In this document: positions 1 through 11,741 of the stretch, one piece after another
How positions within the stretch are numbered: the first letter of the stretch is position 1
Layout: every line of letters starts with the position of its first letter
From: Alligator mississippiensis
Taxonomy: Eukaryota > Chordata > Crocodylia > Alligatoridae
Direction: 5' to 3'
DNA: 64,000 bases
NCBI RefSeq assembly: GCF_030867095.1
Contig: NC_081831.1
Location: 72,430,716-72,494,715 of the forward strand
Notes under the pieces: generated by a model
Database searches by the model: none
Told to the model about the DNA's origin: nothing
Seen by the model: the letters and a program-made list of their open reading frames with translations, nothing else
Position numbers and translations under genes: made by a program

Positions 1-558
1 TCCTGGGGAAAAACTTCCTTGAAAACCTGCTGTTTCAATGTCTTCTTCATGTTGGGACTTGCAGATGTTCTGCTTCCTGCAGAGGGAGCCCAAGCTTAGG
101 CATCTGATTGCCAGGACTATGCTGCTGTTGGATGCATACAATAAAGGAATCATACTCTGTAAGAGCTGAAAAGGGGAGAGCAGACTCGGTGGGAAAAGCA
201 GAACAAATTTAGAAACTTTATTGAATGTTTTTATATATAGTAATATGGCTTTGTACAGATTGAAGATACAGAATCCCATGCATAGATGCACATAGTTGGA
301 GTATGTTGGTGCAATCCAAGGCATGTAGTTGGTCAAGCAGCCTACATTAACCCAGGATAGAAGGGAATCATAAGAGCAGTACTCGGCCATGAATTGTCAT
401 ATTTTAAAATAACGTGGTTAGCTGACACTGCATAGTCAGTAGCATGAAGACCATGAACTAAGCAGCAATGTAGGGAGAACCTTCTGATCAGCAGTAGTAA
501 ATAGTCTTTGCATAGTTAAACCCTTTTTGTGACTGACCTATTTGACTCTTAATTTTAG
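1..558. other. LAMP2 intron, left window edge
   Basis: No coding exon of LAMP2 or any other gene can be read here on either strand. The stretch is AT-rich intronic sequence ending in a polypyrimidine-poor acceptor (AG at 557-558) before the first recognisable LAMP2 exon. No repeat of recognisable family was seen. Confidence 0.6.
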
Positions 559-678
559 CCTTCTGTGATCAACATTAACCCCAAAACAACCCACGTCACT
601 GGGAGTTGTGGAAATACATCTGCTACTCTGAAACTGAATGATTCCAACAGCAGATTTATTGATTTCGTATTTGTTGTT
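559..678 (+). CDS. LAMP2: LAMP2 exon 6, lumenal domain 2
   Basis: The exon is 120 bases, 40 codons, in phase 0 at both ends, bounded by AG at 557-558 and a GTAAGT donor at 679. It reads PSVININPKTTHVTGSC and then a stretch ending IDFVFVV, which lines up with the human LAMP2 segment around ININPNTTHSTGSC. The cysteine belongs to one of the conserved lumenal disulfides of the LAMP family, and NTS and NDS sequons are potential N-glycosylation sites. The protein part faces the lysosomal lumen. The exon is the most upstream one visible in this window. Confidence 0.93.
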
Positions 679-1065
679 GTAAGTAACTCGCAGTTGAAAC
701 TTTTTTTTTTTTTTGTAAATAGTGCCCATTCATATTATAAGTAATTAAAGGTGCTTTTAAGAGGTGCATTTTGAAGTCAGTGTTATGATAATTATGGGCA
801 GGGAAACGGTTGGTTAACTGACTGCCGAACTCCTCGGCATATAAGAATTCTGTAGTATCCAGTAACATCCAATGTACTAAGCATTGTTAGCACTAAGAAT
901 TAGCAATACTAGGATTATAAATACTAGGAATTAGCACTACTGTAGATCTCTTCCAGGTCATGTTTTAAGCTTTAACTATGGAACTCTTATGTATACTTGT
1001 GTCTGAGAACCCATAAACTGCTCCCACACTTCTTACACTAAAATGTTTTTTTGCCTCTTAAACAG
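679..1065. other. LAMP2 intron 6
   Basis: This 387-base intron has a GTAAGT donor and a CAG acceptor. It contains a short T run at 701-714 and otherwise unremarkable AT-rich sequence; no repeat family or second gene is visible. Confidence 0.7.
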
Positions 1066-1144
1066 AAAAACACAAGTGCAAATACACAAAGGTTTTATCT
1101 AAAAGAAGTGAACATCATGCTGTTTGTCTCTACAAATGGTTCTG
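1066..1144 (+). CDS. LAMP2: LAMP2 exon 7, lumenal domain 2
   Basis: The exon is 79 bases, starting in phase 0 after AACAG and ending one base into a codon before a GTAAG donor at 1145. It encodes KNTSANTQRFYLKEVNIMLF and VSTNGS; the FYLKEVNI motif matches human LAMP2 almost exactly. NTS and NGS are potential N-glycan sites, consistent with the dense glycosylation that shields LAMP proteins from lysosomal proteases. The split codon is completed by TT from exon 8, giving valine. Confidence 0.93.
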
Positions 1145-2403
1145 GTAAGAAATGGCATGAGCTTTAAAGTAACCCCTTCTTGTGGTTCCTATGTTTTGGC
1201 AAAAACCTGCCTGACCTGACTAGGAGTAACTAGTATTAAAGACCTTTTCTGGTCAAGTCAGTAATAAGTAGAACCTGCTACAAGAGTTAAGCGTAGCTAA
1301 TTTCTGTTTACCTCTTCCCATGGTGGCTTGCATGTACCTTTCTTTTCCTCTGAAGCTTCTTTAAAGTGCAGTCACTTGCTTTCTGACAACTAAATAAATA
1401 TACTTTTGGCAAACTTGAAAACTTTTTTTTAAAGCCTTTGGGCCTGCAGCAAAAAATAACACTCAGTGAGCCACTCTTGCTGATAAACTACCATATTTGC
1501 TGTCATGCAACTCGCGCATATTTTTCTTTTTAAAATTCTTCTAGGCCTTATAAGTAGGAATCTACCCAACTTGGAGGCAGATGGCCAATTTCTTTTATTT
1601 CCCCAGGAGATCATGGGGCCAGCCACCACTTTCACAAGCTGATTTGGGGGGGTCCACCACTAGTCCTCTCTTCCCCTCACTGCTAACTGTTTGCAAGGGC
1701 TGTTCATCATGTGTGCCCCCCCCCCCTTTGCTGCTTCTGGGGAGCCACATTTTATTTTCAGTAAGTTGTACCCCTCCCCAACAGATCTTTGAAGACTTTG
1801 CCCAATTTATTCTTTTTTAATCGTGCAATGCCAGATTTCAGTATCTGCAAAATTGCATTTCAGTAGATCCTTATAAATAAGACACAAACTGTCTGAGCCT
1901 TCCACACAAAGGGAATGGAAAAGCCAAGCTCCTTCCATCAGTGCTAACTAGAAATCCTAATTAACATATTTACCCATTCTCAAACCAAGAAGCTTCACTT
2001 GAAAATTCTTGCTTGGATTCTGCAGGTCTACTGCTAATGGATTAAGGATATGCTACATTTTGAGAAGGGGTTAAAGCTAAAATACTTATGTAACCAGTTT
2101 ATATTTCTGAAGTGCTGGGAAATTAAACTACTTGAGTGGGGAAGATAGAATAGTGATTGCTTTTTAATTACCTTACTCCTCTAACATGAAACTTGCTAAT
2201 CTCTAACTGTACTATAGGAAACTAAACTCCTAACTGCCACCTAATCATGCATTTTGGAGGAAATGTAGAGAAACAGTCTCTGTAGCATTCAACTGAGTAG
2301 GCTTACGACTTTGGCAATACGCCTCTTTCTTGAACAACTACTTACTTGGGACCAGGTTCAGTTTCTGATCAAGTCTCACTAAATCTAATCTCTTTTTATT
2401 TAG
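1145..2403. other. LAMP2 intron 7
   Basis: This intron of about 1.26 kb starts with GTAAG and ends with TTTAG. It includes a C run around 1717-1727 and AT-rich sequence. No transposon with clear ends and no other gene was recognised. Confidence 0.65.
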
Positions 2404-2568
2404 TTCTACATGCTGAAAACCACAATCTCAGCAAGTGGGACACCTCCCTGGGCAGTTCCTATATGTGCCAAAAAGAGCAGACTGTTGAAGTCAACGAAGA
2501 CTTTCAAATACATACTTTTGATGTAAGGGTTCAGCCATTCCTTGTGAAAGAAAACAAGTATTCTACAG
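2404..2568 (+). CDS. LAMP2: LAMP2 exon 8, end of lumenal domain 2
   Basis: The exon is 165 bases, from AG at 2402-2403 to a GTAAG donor at 2569. Its peptide includes the motifs [30 protein letters not shown] and KYSTA, matching human WDAPLGSSYMCNKEQTVSV and DLRVQPF. The cysteine is a conserved LAMP-fold disulfide residue and HNLSK carries an N-glycan sequon. It is the last constitutive exon: it ends with one base (G) that joins CC, CG or CT from exons 9B, 9A or 9C, so alanine is kept in all three isoforms. Confidence 0.95.
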
Positions 2569-4779
2569 GTAAGAATTTAATCTAAATCCAATAGACGCTA
2601 GCATGCTCTGAATTCAGGAGTCTGACATTATAAAATGTATCAGATCGGGGTGGAACCAAAAGCCTTGTATATATCAATATAACAGATCCATTTGGCTAGT
2701 CCTTCATTTATTTATTTTTTTTTTTAAAGCTAAAATGACCCCATCAACATTAACTGGGGGATTAAAGATGTGCTACAGCCTTGCATCATGATAGACAAAA
2801 AGACAACTCAATATCAATCTTAAGCACTATCTTTTAAATAATCTGTCACACAAAATATGTATTTCACACTGCAGTATGGCTAGAGATGCCTTTGTTTCAA
2901 CATATAGGGCTAAAAATATTAACAGGGTTTTAAATCTTGCATGGGAAAACAGTGTGGGAGAATCTGTTTGTTTTTGAAAGCTGTGAATGTGAGGCTAAAT
3001 TGTTGAGTGCTAAAGACAACAAGTGTTTCTGCTGGGATGTTGTCTCTTGCTGACATTATTGGAAAACTCTTCCTGGTCTGCCCTGTGAGACCAAGGAACT
3101 GTTGTTCCAGGAGAAGTGATAAAGGAATTGGAACAAAGCGCTTACTGCAAGGCCTGTGTCAAGGTATGCAGTAAAAAACAGCATTGCTTAGCTTTGGGAA
3201 GGGAGAGCTGGGCTACATAAGTATTTCAATAGTATTTTAACTGTTTTGGAGTCTGTCAGTCTACAGACTAGAGATGCACCAATACATTGGTCCAATATCG
3301 GATCAGCACCAACATAAAGAAAACTGTCTGTATCGGAAATCAGCCTGATATGGCCGATAATGTGGCCATGTTTTGTTTTTATTTTCAAATGGCCCACGCA
3401 TGTGCAGCTGCAGCGCAGCACATGGGTAGCAAGGAGCATAGCTCGGCAGCTTGAAGAGCAGTGTCCAGCTGGTAAGTCTCTATTGTGGAAGGGAGGTGGG
3501 GAAGGTAGACCAAGGCCCCCCGCATGAGGGAGGGAGTGGAGATGTGGCTGTCCTGCCCTGCCCTGGCTGGGCAACGCTTGCCCCAACTCATCTGGGAAGG
3601 CATGAGGGTGGAGGGGGCAAGCGCCCCTGGATCTGCGTGGGGTGGGGCCAGGGCTGCACCAGGCTGTGCTCAGGGCAGCCGGGGGTGCTGGGAGAGGGCC
3701 TATGGGGAGAAGAGGCTGCAGCCACCCCAGAACTCGCCATAGTGCCCAGTGCAGCCCTGGCTCCACCCACCCCATGCAGATCTGGGGGCACCCCCCCTCC
3801 CCCCATGCCCTTCTAGAGAAGCAGCATGAGCAGCAGCGGTAGCTGCCCGCAAGTGCTGGATGAGCCTCTGGACAAGTAGAGGGGGCTGCCCCCGCCTCCC
3901 CACACAGCCTGGACAAGCCGCAGCTCCATCCTGTGCCTGCCCCACCCCGGCTGAGCAGCGCTTGCCCCAGCCCCACACCCTCCCTCACTGCAGGGGACCT
4001 TAATCTGCTCCCCCACCTCCTCTTCCACCACAACAGACTTACCAGTTCTGCTGGACACTGTTCTTCAAGCTGCTGGGCTGGTATTGGGAATTGGATCAGT
4101 GTCGGCTGATCCATCTCCTTAAGAATTGGCTATTGGTATTGGCCCCAAAAATCTTTTATTGGTGCACCCCTACTACAGACCATTTAGCTTACAGTGGGTT
4201 TTTGCAAACATACTTCCAACACTTGCCTTTTCATTGCACTTGAAACAGGAATTTAATGTAACAAAACTGATTAAAAACTGCACTGTAAGCCTACTGAGTA
4301 ATTAGTTTGAACTGCAATTGGCTTTATCCTCTTTTGCCTGTTCCAGTCGCTTTGTTTCCCATGCATTCACCAACTGCTGCTTCTACTTAGCTTTTGATAA
4401 CCGCATTCACTTCTCTCTAAACCTACCTTGCCTAACTCCAGATGAACTTATGTTCTATTGTGCTTATCTCTTAAGTCTAACTTTTAAGTATTTGCATATC
4501 TAATATGAGTTTATTCTGGGCGCTTTCCTGATGCATCTTATTACAGCTTTGTGTTGCTGTAACAACCAGAAATGCCTGCAGTTACTAACACTTACTAATA
4601 CAGGTGTTGAAACTCATGAGTTTCATATAGTTCTCTTCCTACATTATATATCTATGATATAGTAGATCTGCTTGAAGGTTCAGTTGTGTATTAAGGGAAA
4701 TAGAGGAGCATTTTTTCCTACCACTCTTCACAACATTGTTTTTGTTTATTCTTTGTCATACCCTTCTTCTCATCTACAG
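2569..4779. other. LAMP2 intron 8, containing a 904-bp hAT element
   Basis: This region lies between the constitutive exon 8 and the first alternative terminal exon. Its main content is the hAT insertion at 3269-4172, listed separately. The rest is AT-rich with no second gene visible. Confidence 0.7.
3269..4172. mobile_element. Non-autonomous hAT-superfamily element with GC-rich interior
   Basis: The two ends are inverted repeats: TAGAGATGCACCAATA on the left and, read in reverse complement, TAGGGGTGCACCAATAAAA on the right. The insertion is flanked by a perfect 8-bp duplication, CTACAGAC, at 3261-3268 and 4173-4180, the size typical of hAT elements. At 904 bp it is far too short for a hAT transposase. 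The central part, about 3400-4030, is very GC-rich and allows long chance reading frames on both strands, but no transposase motif is visible. The perfect duplication suggests the insertion is not extremely old, although the terminal repeats have diverged. Confidence 0.88.
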
Positions 4780-4919
4780 CCCAGGAGTGTTCGCTGGATG
4801 ATGACACCATTCTTATCCCAATTGTAGTTGGTGCTGCACTTGCTGGCTTGATTGTCATTATAGTGATTGCTTACTTAATTGGCAGAAGAAAAAGCTATGC
4901 TGGATATCAAACATTGTGA
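4780..4919 (+). CDS. LAMP2: LAMP2 exon 9B: transmembrane segment and tail of LAMP-2B
   Basis: The exon begins after CTACAG at 4779 and runs to TGA at 4917-4919. It encodes [19 protein letters not shown], a hydrophobic transmembrane helix and a cytosolic tail [12 protein letters not shown]. The tail equals the human LAMP-2B tail. GYQTL is a tyrosine-based YXX-hydrophobic lysosomal sorting signal. LAMP-2B is the isoform prominent in heart and skeletal muscle in mammals and is linked to autophagosome-lysosome fusion. Here it is the first of the three alternative terminal exons in genomic order. Confidence 0.96.
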
Positions 4920-4977
4920 ATCTGAAATGTGATCACTGTTCTGATTTCATCTTAAATGAAGCAAGTGCAAGTTCCCA

Positions 4978-4983
4978 AATAAA
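4978..4983 (+). terminator. Poly(A) signal AATAAA, proximal, isoform B
   Basis: A canonical hexamer lies about 59 bases after the LAMP2B stop codon. It would give a very short 3' UTR. Confidence 0.45.
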
Positions 4984-7165
4984 ACCCAACTCCTTCAAGT
5001 TAACACTTGCCTTGCATAATTAGGTGTGGAGATTTGGAGAAGGTACACTCTTAAGCTTCTCTGAACTAGGAAAAAAACCATAAGCTTCCTAGCTGTCCTG
5101 GCACCATCAAAAGTATTTGACAAACTACTAAGTTTAAAATTTTGCCTTGCAAAAACTAAAATAATTGGAATTTCTGCCTGCTGCTTTTTTACATGCAATA
5201 AATTTAAAGCAGGGAATAGTTGAGAGAGGAAACACTGTCTAATCTGGGTTACTAGCATGATGCGTCAAGCAGCTTTTTAAAACTGCATTGAATTTGTACT
5301 TGCTTCTCTCCTGCATTCTTTGGTTATTGTCATACTTGCAGAGTAACCTGGCTGCATTGGTCACTGTACATCGGACAGACTCAAGCGATCCTTGCTAGTT
5401 TAAACAGTGCCTGGTAATTCTTTCCTGGGTCATAGCACCAAATGCCATGCTTTTCGAGCAAGCTTCACTTTTGATTAGCATAGGCAACCAGTCTAACAGA
5501 CAGTAATTCAGTCCTCTTCGGTTACTGCAGTAGCTCTTTTTTTCTTTTTTTTTTTTTTTTTTTCTTGAAGCTTGCATATTTAAACAAACGTGAGTTAACT
5601 TCATCAGTTGATGGATAAATTGGAACTCTTAAGCCCAGTTTCTAAATAGCTTTAGAAAACTGGTAGGCACGAAGTTTTGATTTACTCGTGCACATGACAA
5701 CGTGATATCCCTTCTTAAGATGATAAATCTAAGGTAGAATTCTACTGAAGTAGTATAGTATTCTTGCTGGCATCAGCTTGGAAAAAAGGGAATAGGAACT
5801 TTTATAAAGTATTCCAAGACTCAAAGTGCACTTAACTTTATACTGTACCTTGTACAGAAATTGTCATGTTGCTTTCTTTGAGTGGTGTCTTTAAAGATGC
5901 TTTCAGTTTAGTGAACCAGTGCTAACCGTTGCAACACCGCTGTTCTTAAATCTTCCCATTAAATGATTCTTCACTAATCAAAACTTGCATTGTAACTGTC
6001 CAGTACGTGGTCAGGTTATATAAATTGATTTGTATAACTTGTGCTTGATTTGTGTGCTGCGTGGCGAGGCATAACTGTGTGCATTTGTGTAGCATTTGTT
6101 AATGCATAAAGCGGAGTGAATCTGAGACTGACCCACTACCTTTTCCCTGCTATTTGGAGAAGATAATGGCTTCCAAAGATCTGTAATGCAGTAGGAATAT
6201 TCTTTTAAACTGCAGTATGTAGACTAACCCTCACTATACAGCCAAGTTTCTGTGGCTGCCTAAGCGATGTGTCATTCTGATGCATGGCATGTGAAAAAAG
6301 TAGTCTTTAGAAAAGGTTACATGCGAGTCTGCATGTGTTGTAACAACAAATGAACTGCTTGAACTGGTGACTTAATGAGCATATTATTTCCTGTTGAACT
6401 AAAATCCAACCTCAAAACTGGTTTGGAATTGTCATGTTAACTGGTGTTCCAGGGTATACATGGCAGTTTGTGTACAAATACTCAAATTGCGTTGGATCCT
6501 TTCAGTAATATACTGGTCTTTCACAGTGACTTTAATGAGACACTGGCTAAAGTACCAAGAATGAGTGAAGCACTCCTGCCAAAGATATTTACAAGCAAAA
6601 TTCAAGCTTTAGTCCAACTTAAATTTTAAAAAAAGAGTAAAGGAGACTAAAGGAACCAGAAGCTAGTTTCTGGTTTCAACATTCAATGTTTAATTTTAGA
6701 TAAACTTGCAAATTGATAGGCTTAATATTTAAAAATAAAAATCTGCAACTGCAGCAATTTTTATAAAGTTCTGTGTTTAACAGTTCCAGTAACTGATGTT
6801 TTATATATGCCAGTTTAACTGTTGGTCTGCTTTAGTATATGACACAGATTCCTTCTGTCCCTATGAGTGTTTGGCCTTTTTTAAATCTTGGTATGGCACA
6901 TCTGAGGGACTGCATACAAGATGTAAGCAAATTCTTCCTCAAGTTCAGTAGAATGAAGTATACCTTTTGAAGGTGTAGACATCCCTGACTTCATATGCCA
7001 GGGTGTTTGGTTCAGAGATAAAAATACCTCTGTATCTGGTGTACAGATAACTGGCTTATGTAAACATCTGAATTTTGTCGTCTTCACAGTTAAATAAACC
7101 ACTAGTTTTCTGTATTGTGTTTCTCTATAGGGACTTGTCAATTTTAATCAACGTATGCTTTAATC

Positions 7166-7171
7166 AATAAA
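7166..7171 (+). terminator. Poly(A) signal AATAAA, distal, isoform B
   Basis: A canonical hexamer is followed within about 30 bases by T-rich sequence, fitting a cleavage and polyadenylation site for a 2.2-kb LAMP2B 3' UTR. Confidence 0.45.
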
Positions 7172-9370
7172 GATTCTTCCATTTCTTAAGGAAACCTGGT
7201 CATTTTTTTTAATTTAGCTTCTTTATAATAGTTTCCAGTACTATAGAGGTCATTTGCTAGGAAAAATTTCCTCTTGATACTGATTCTCTGTCCATTTAAA
7301 TTGGAGGGTCGTCAACTTCTTAGACCTGCGAGAGGCCTCTACAAAGACCTCTTACGTTTAGTTTTCAACGTTTCATTCTGTATTCCCCTGAGGAGGACTT
7401 TGGTCCTCAGCCCATAAGTAGCAGACAACTTGAACTACTAATCTAGATATTAAATATCTGATCTAGTTTGTCTGACTCTCTCTCAACTTTTATACTGAGC
7501 TGCAATTCTTCTGCCTAACCCAATAGAACCATATGGACTAGCAAAATGCGTTGTTTGTAAGCTGACTATAATCGGCTGATTCTGATCACAACTATGAACG
7601 GTTCAGTGTTTCTCAAAGTCCTTTGGGTGGGATCTTTGCAAGTATGAACTGGGTGCACTAACATCATTTTAACAAAAGTAGGGAAGCAAGGGGCCTTGGT
7701 ATAGTGTTCTGCTTTTTTTTGTAAGCCATGGGCTGCTGCATAGGTTCATGGTGGGGAGGGGATGCTGTCCTGGGAAGCATCAGCAAAATTGTGCCAACAT
7801 AGCTGGAGGTGGCTTTCCTAAGTTCTGATTTGGTCTGCACAGGATGCAGGTCTTACTGTGGAGTACAGCAAAGGTATTGTCATACTAGCATAGTATACCA
7901 TATAAACTAGGGCTGTCCAACAGGCAACCCATGAGGGGTTAAGGTGTGTCGCCTAGCTGCTACTACCCCCTCCCTCCTGCTGCTGCTTGCTGCAGGAAGC
8001 TGAGGGGAGTCCGGGGCTGTGAGGATGGGGAAATCATGCCCTAGTAGTAGCACAGAGTTGGGAGCATCCACCCAGCATACCTGGTGCAGGTTGGGTGGCA
8101 TGTGGCCCCCAGCTTAGAAGTTGGGCAGCCCTAATGTAGACAGTGACGCATGTCGGCCCTTAGAAATTTGTAGAGCAGGAAACTCAAAATCTGAAGCTGA
8201 TTTTTGTCTGATTTGAAGAGTTACTCAATATTTGTCTCAAGTTTTGCCTTGTTTACCCTGCGGTCCTGAATTCACTTGTGCTTGCCCCAGCTCTAATTGT
8301 CAAAATGAGCAGCTCTGCACACGTTGTACTCTGCATTTCAGGAACCTTTGTTCTTGTTGCATCTCATCGGGTCTAGCTAGGCCAATCGATGGTTTTGCAT
8401 TACTAATTAACACGAGCAAGAGAAGAAATTAGTCCGCTTGCTCTGCTGGCCTAACCTATATAGTACATCAGTTACAGCCATTTTGCCACAGTTGTATTGG
8501 TATTATGCCAATCTCTGTTCCCCATGTTAAGTCCTAGGTACTATACGGTAGTTAGTGTCAGCAGTACTTCCCATTCAAGACTCACTAGACACGGACTGCC
8601 TTAAACTTGGATTGGTCATCTAAAAATTTTAAGAATATTTGTCCCAAAACACTACAAAGCTTTTCTTTCCAAAAAAAAAAAAAAAAAAAAAGTGGGGGGG
8701 GGGGGAGATATTCAGTACTTCCAAAATGGTCTGAAGCTAGGTTCCTCAAGGAGAGAAATCTGACGAAAGGGGTTCATGGATCAGCAGCATCCAAGCACCT
8801 CGTGCTTCTGAGCATCTTTAAAAACAACCCAGATGAGAACATTGTATACAATTTGCACTGCTTAACCTTAATCTTTCTAAATGATCTGGTTGCCCCTAGA
8901 CATGGGTGATTAATTTTTGGAAGAAGACGAATCATTTTATTTGGAAAGCAAAAAGGTTCTTATTAAGAGCTAGACAGCTTTCGCTTGCCCAGAATGCTAA
9001 AGGAGGAAAAAATGAGGTTCAGAATAAGTGCTTTCTATTGCTTTTATTGCTCTGGGAATTCTAACCAATTACTGTAGAGGGCTAAACTCTAGAACTGTAA
9101 AAGTAAATGGATGTGACCCTTTGTTTGTTTAACGTAATCATTCATAAACCCCTACCATCTGATTTAGAAGTGGGTTTTGGAGATTTGGGCTTGAAACATT
9201 AAGTTGGGTATCCAGAAATGGGAGGTGTGACAGTCCTGTTCCTGCAAAATGGGATCTGTTTGAAGGGGAAATGTAGCAGTAAGATGAAGAGGAGGGTGGC
9301 TATCTGAACGATGGGGAGGTGGCAGCGTTTAACATGCCTACTTTTTCAAACTTGCCCTTTTTCTACCTAG
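7172..9370. other. Interval between LAMP2 exons 9B and 9A
   Basis: The interval has no coding exon. It contains a possible hAT left end near 7602 (CAGTGTTTCTCAAAGT, no partner end found), a short hAT-like element at 7908-8133, and an A21 run followed by a G run at 8671-8705. It functions as intron for isoforms A and C. Confidence 0.6.
7908..8133. mobile_element. Short hAT-like MITE (226 bp)
   Basis: The ends are TAGGGCTGTCCAAC and, in reverse complement, TAGGGCTGCCCAAC, 13 of 14 identical. Flanking octamers ATATAAAC at 7900-7907 and ATGTAGAC at 8134-8141 match at 6 of 8 positions, as expected for an aged 8-bp target duplication. It has no coding capacity. Confidence 0.75.
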
Positions 9371-9513
9371 CGGAAGACTGCAGCCTTGATGTGGACAACT
9401 TCATTGTGCCCATAGCAGTGGGAGCAGCTTTGGGAGGATTAGTTATTCTAGTGCTTATGGCTTACTTTGTTGGCCACAAGAAACGCGGTAATGCTGGATA
9501 TGAACAATTTTAA
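9371..9513 (+). CDS. LAMP2: LAMP2 exon 9A: transmembrane segment and tail of LAMP-2A
   Basis: The exon starts after CTACCTAG at 9370 and ends with TAA at 9511-9513. It encodes EDCSLDVDNFIVPIAVGAAL, a transmembrane helix and the cytosolic tail HKKRGNAGYEQF. The C-terminal GYEQF matches human LAMP-2A, whose tail binds substrates in chaperone-mediated autophagy. In the human tail the basic cluster is KHHH; here it is HKKRGN, one residue longer after the AYF(I/V)G motif and more strongly basic. YEQF is the tyrosine sorting signal. This is the second terminal exon in the array. Confidence 0.95.
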
Positions 9514-9966
9514 AAATGGGAAAGCCTTTATTTTATAAGAAACTTTCTTTTTTTAAAGACCCACAAATTGATAACATACACCTCACAGTTAAGGCAACAC
9601 TTTTTTTTTTCATAAAAACTGACCTGTGGCTAAGAAGGCTTAAATTTAAATGTAGCTCTACCAACTTGAGTGATTTGGTTTAGTCCATGGCCAATTTAAT
9701 AGGACTAAATTTTTTTGAGTCTATATTCCAAAAATACCACTTCAGTAATCCTATGATTTTTATGTACACCATGGCATTATGTGAATAAATGTGTAGTTTT
9801 GTTCCTACTCTGTGTAAATAGCACTTTAATATTATGTGTTTGCTGTGGCTATCTTCAAGTATTAATGTATGTAATCAATCTCTATACTTGCAGCTTATTG
9901 ATTTTACTATTCGCTGTGCCTTATATACAGTTGGCTAAATATTAAGGGTGTGTTCTGAGTGCCCAT

Positions 9967-9972
9967 AATAAA
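9967..9972 (+). terminator. Poly(A) signal AATAAA, isoform A
   Basis: The hexamer stands in the context CCATAATAAACTTG, with T-rich sequence about 15-35 bases further on. It is the best-placed signal for a short LAMP2A transcript. Confidence 0.45.
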
Positions 9973-11735
9973 CTTGTTAAAATTGGATTTCACTTTTTGC
10001 AGCTTAGGATTCTGTACCTCTAGTCCTCTAAGGGAAATTATTTCAGTATAACTTGCTCTTGTTTTCTTTTAATCTTGTACCAAAGCCGATGCCTACAAAA
10101 ATACTGTAATCTCTTTGGGTTAGTGCTTAATTAATCTTCTGACTGTCTTTTAACAAAGTGTACCTCAAAAGCTGCAAATCAAGAGGAAAAGGGAAGATCA
10201 CCTAGTCATGTGGCTAGATCCTCTGGGCCAAGCTATAAGACATGTGAAACAGATGGAACTGTTTGCTTCTTGTTTTTTGTTGTTTTTTTTTAATCTGAGC
10301 CTTACTCTTCGAAGGCTTAAATATGCAGTAACTGTGCAAGCTCTTCCTCGGGAATATTTGTTATGCAGCTTCATTCTTTCATATTTAGTGATAATATTAG
10401 TTATCTTTTGGAAGATAACTTGGACAGTTTTATAAACTTGGATGAAAGGGCATGGATTGAGTGTTTTAGGTTTTAATTTAATCTTTAGTTCTTCAAGGGA
10501 CCTTCCAGTAACAACTAACGTCTCCTAATTGTAGCTTAAATGGGCATACTTACTTTTTCTCCCTCCTGTAAAGAGAGGAGGGAGGTATTTTAATACTACA
10601 TGTAAGTCACCTTTCTTCAGTGTTAAATTAACTTGTCAATATTAATGATCTAAATCTACCATGCAGTAACAAATTAGTCAGTGTTGTCCATTTAATTTTT
10701 ATAAGAAACTCTCTCTTTGTGAAAGATTTTTTTCTTTTAACAATTACTTTTTAAGTAACACATAACTAAAACAAAAGCTGTGTTTTATCTATTGGCTCCT
10801 TAAATACTTTTTCAGGATGGGTTCTGATCATTTTTAGGAATAGTTTGCTTCATAATCTTCTTCATTTTTCTGAACTTCAGCTGCATGTTTCTTCAGGTTG
10901 TCCTGAATTCAAATAAACTTGGTTTTTGGAGCCCAAATTTTCTTGTAGTTGTTGCATCTAATGCAATCGCATCTCAAGTTCCAGTTTTTCTTTTAAAAGG
11001 ATGATGGTGGTAATTGGCTATCAAGTTACTGTCTGCCTCAGAGCTAAATTAAGCACAGTAAATCCATTGGATAAAAGCTAAGTCATTGATAGACTGGCTC
11101 TGTATAGGCAGGCCTTTAAGCAATAGCTGCTACTTTTTACCCCCATGGTATCTTTTTTTATTTATTTTTTCATGGTATTAAGTCTGTGCATGATACTGCT
11201 CTTTTTTTTCTTTTTTCAAATCTAAAACCAAGTAAAAGTTGTTCTTCAGAACAATTTAATCAGTCCTTCAGCAGAATTGAATCCTGCTCTTCAAAATGCT
11301 CAAAAACGAGGCAAGATTCAACTCAAAAGATTGATACAGGATGCATATCACCAGGAGGCAGTAACAGCCTTCAGACTGATGAATCTTGCATTTAGTGCTG
11401 TTGGTAAACATTGACTTTAGCAAAGTGAAGTCGTACTGGTTCTTCAGCCTTCATGGGGTGTGCAGGTAAACCTCTTTTTTTTTTTTTTTTTTTAAAGGTG
11501 CTCTCATTTTTCTGAGGCACTGTAGTTGGTATTGGAGCTGGCTCCCAGTCCTGTCTGGTCTGAAAGAGACTGTACTAACTCTTTAATAGTGTATATTCCA
11601 ACACTATACTTCCAGAATATTGTATAACATTCGAGTTGTTTTATGATAATACATGTTGATTTCAACAAGTACTACACAGTTCTCTGAACCTGATGATAAC
11701 TTTTATCTTTTTCTTGTATCAGATGGATTAAAAAA

Positions 11736-11741
11736 AATAAA
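11736..11741 (+). terminator. Poly(A) signal AATAAA, distal, isoform A
   Basis: The hexamer is followed by GCTGTACATG and then a GT-rich stretch (TGTCTGTCAGTGTTTT), a typical downstream element. It would give a 2.2-kb UTR similar in length to the long isoform B UTR. Confidence 0.4.

Larger units (their letters stand above)
4920..7171 (+). other. LAMP2: LAMP2B 3' UTR with candidate poly(A) signals
   Basis: Downstream of the 9B stop there is a proximal AATAAA at 4978-4983, another at 5197-5202, and a distal AATAAA at 7166-7171 in the context ATCAATAAAGATT. The sequence between them is AT-rich with T runs and no coding exon. The extent of the UTR is inferred from signal position only; a short and a long form are both possible. 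Confidence 0.5.
9514..11741 (+). other. LAMP2: LAMP2A 3' UTR with candidate poly(A) signals
   Basis: AATAAA hexamers occur at 9784-9789, 9967-9972, 10912-10917 and 11736-11741. The one at 9967 is about 450 bases after the stop. The sequence is AT-rich with T runs near 9602 and 11473-11493. Which sites are used cannot be decided from sequence alone. Confidence 0.45.

Noticed and set aside
3188..4114. 308-codon minus-strand reading frame
   Set aside because: It overlaps the GC-rich core of a hAT insertion and continues past its left end and target duplication. It is proline, alanine and glycine rich with no motif, as expected from composition.
7602..7800. hAT element starting CAGTGTTTCTCAAAGT
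   Set aside because: No matching right end or duplication was found, so it is mentioned only in the interval description.
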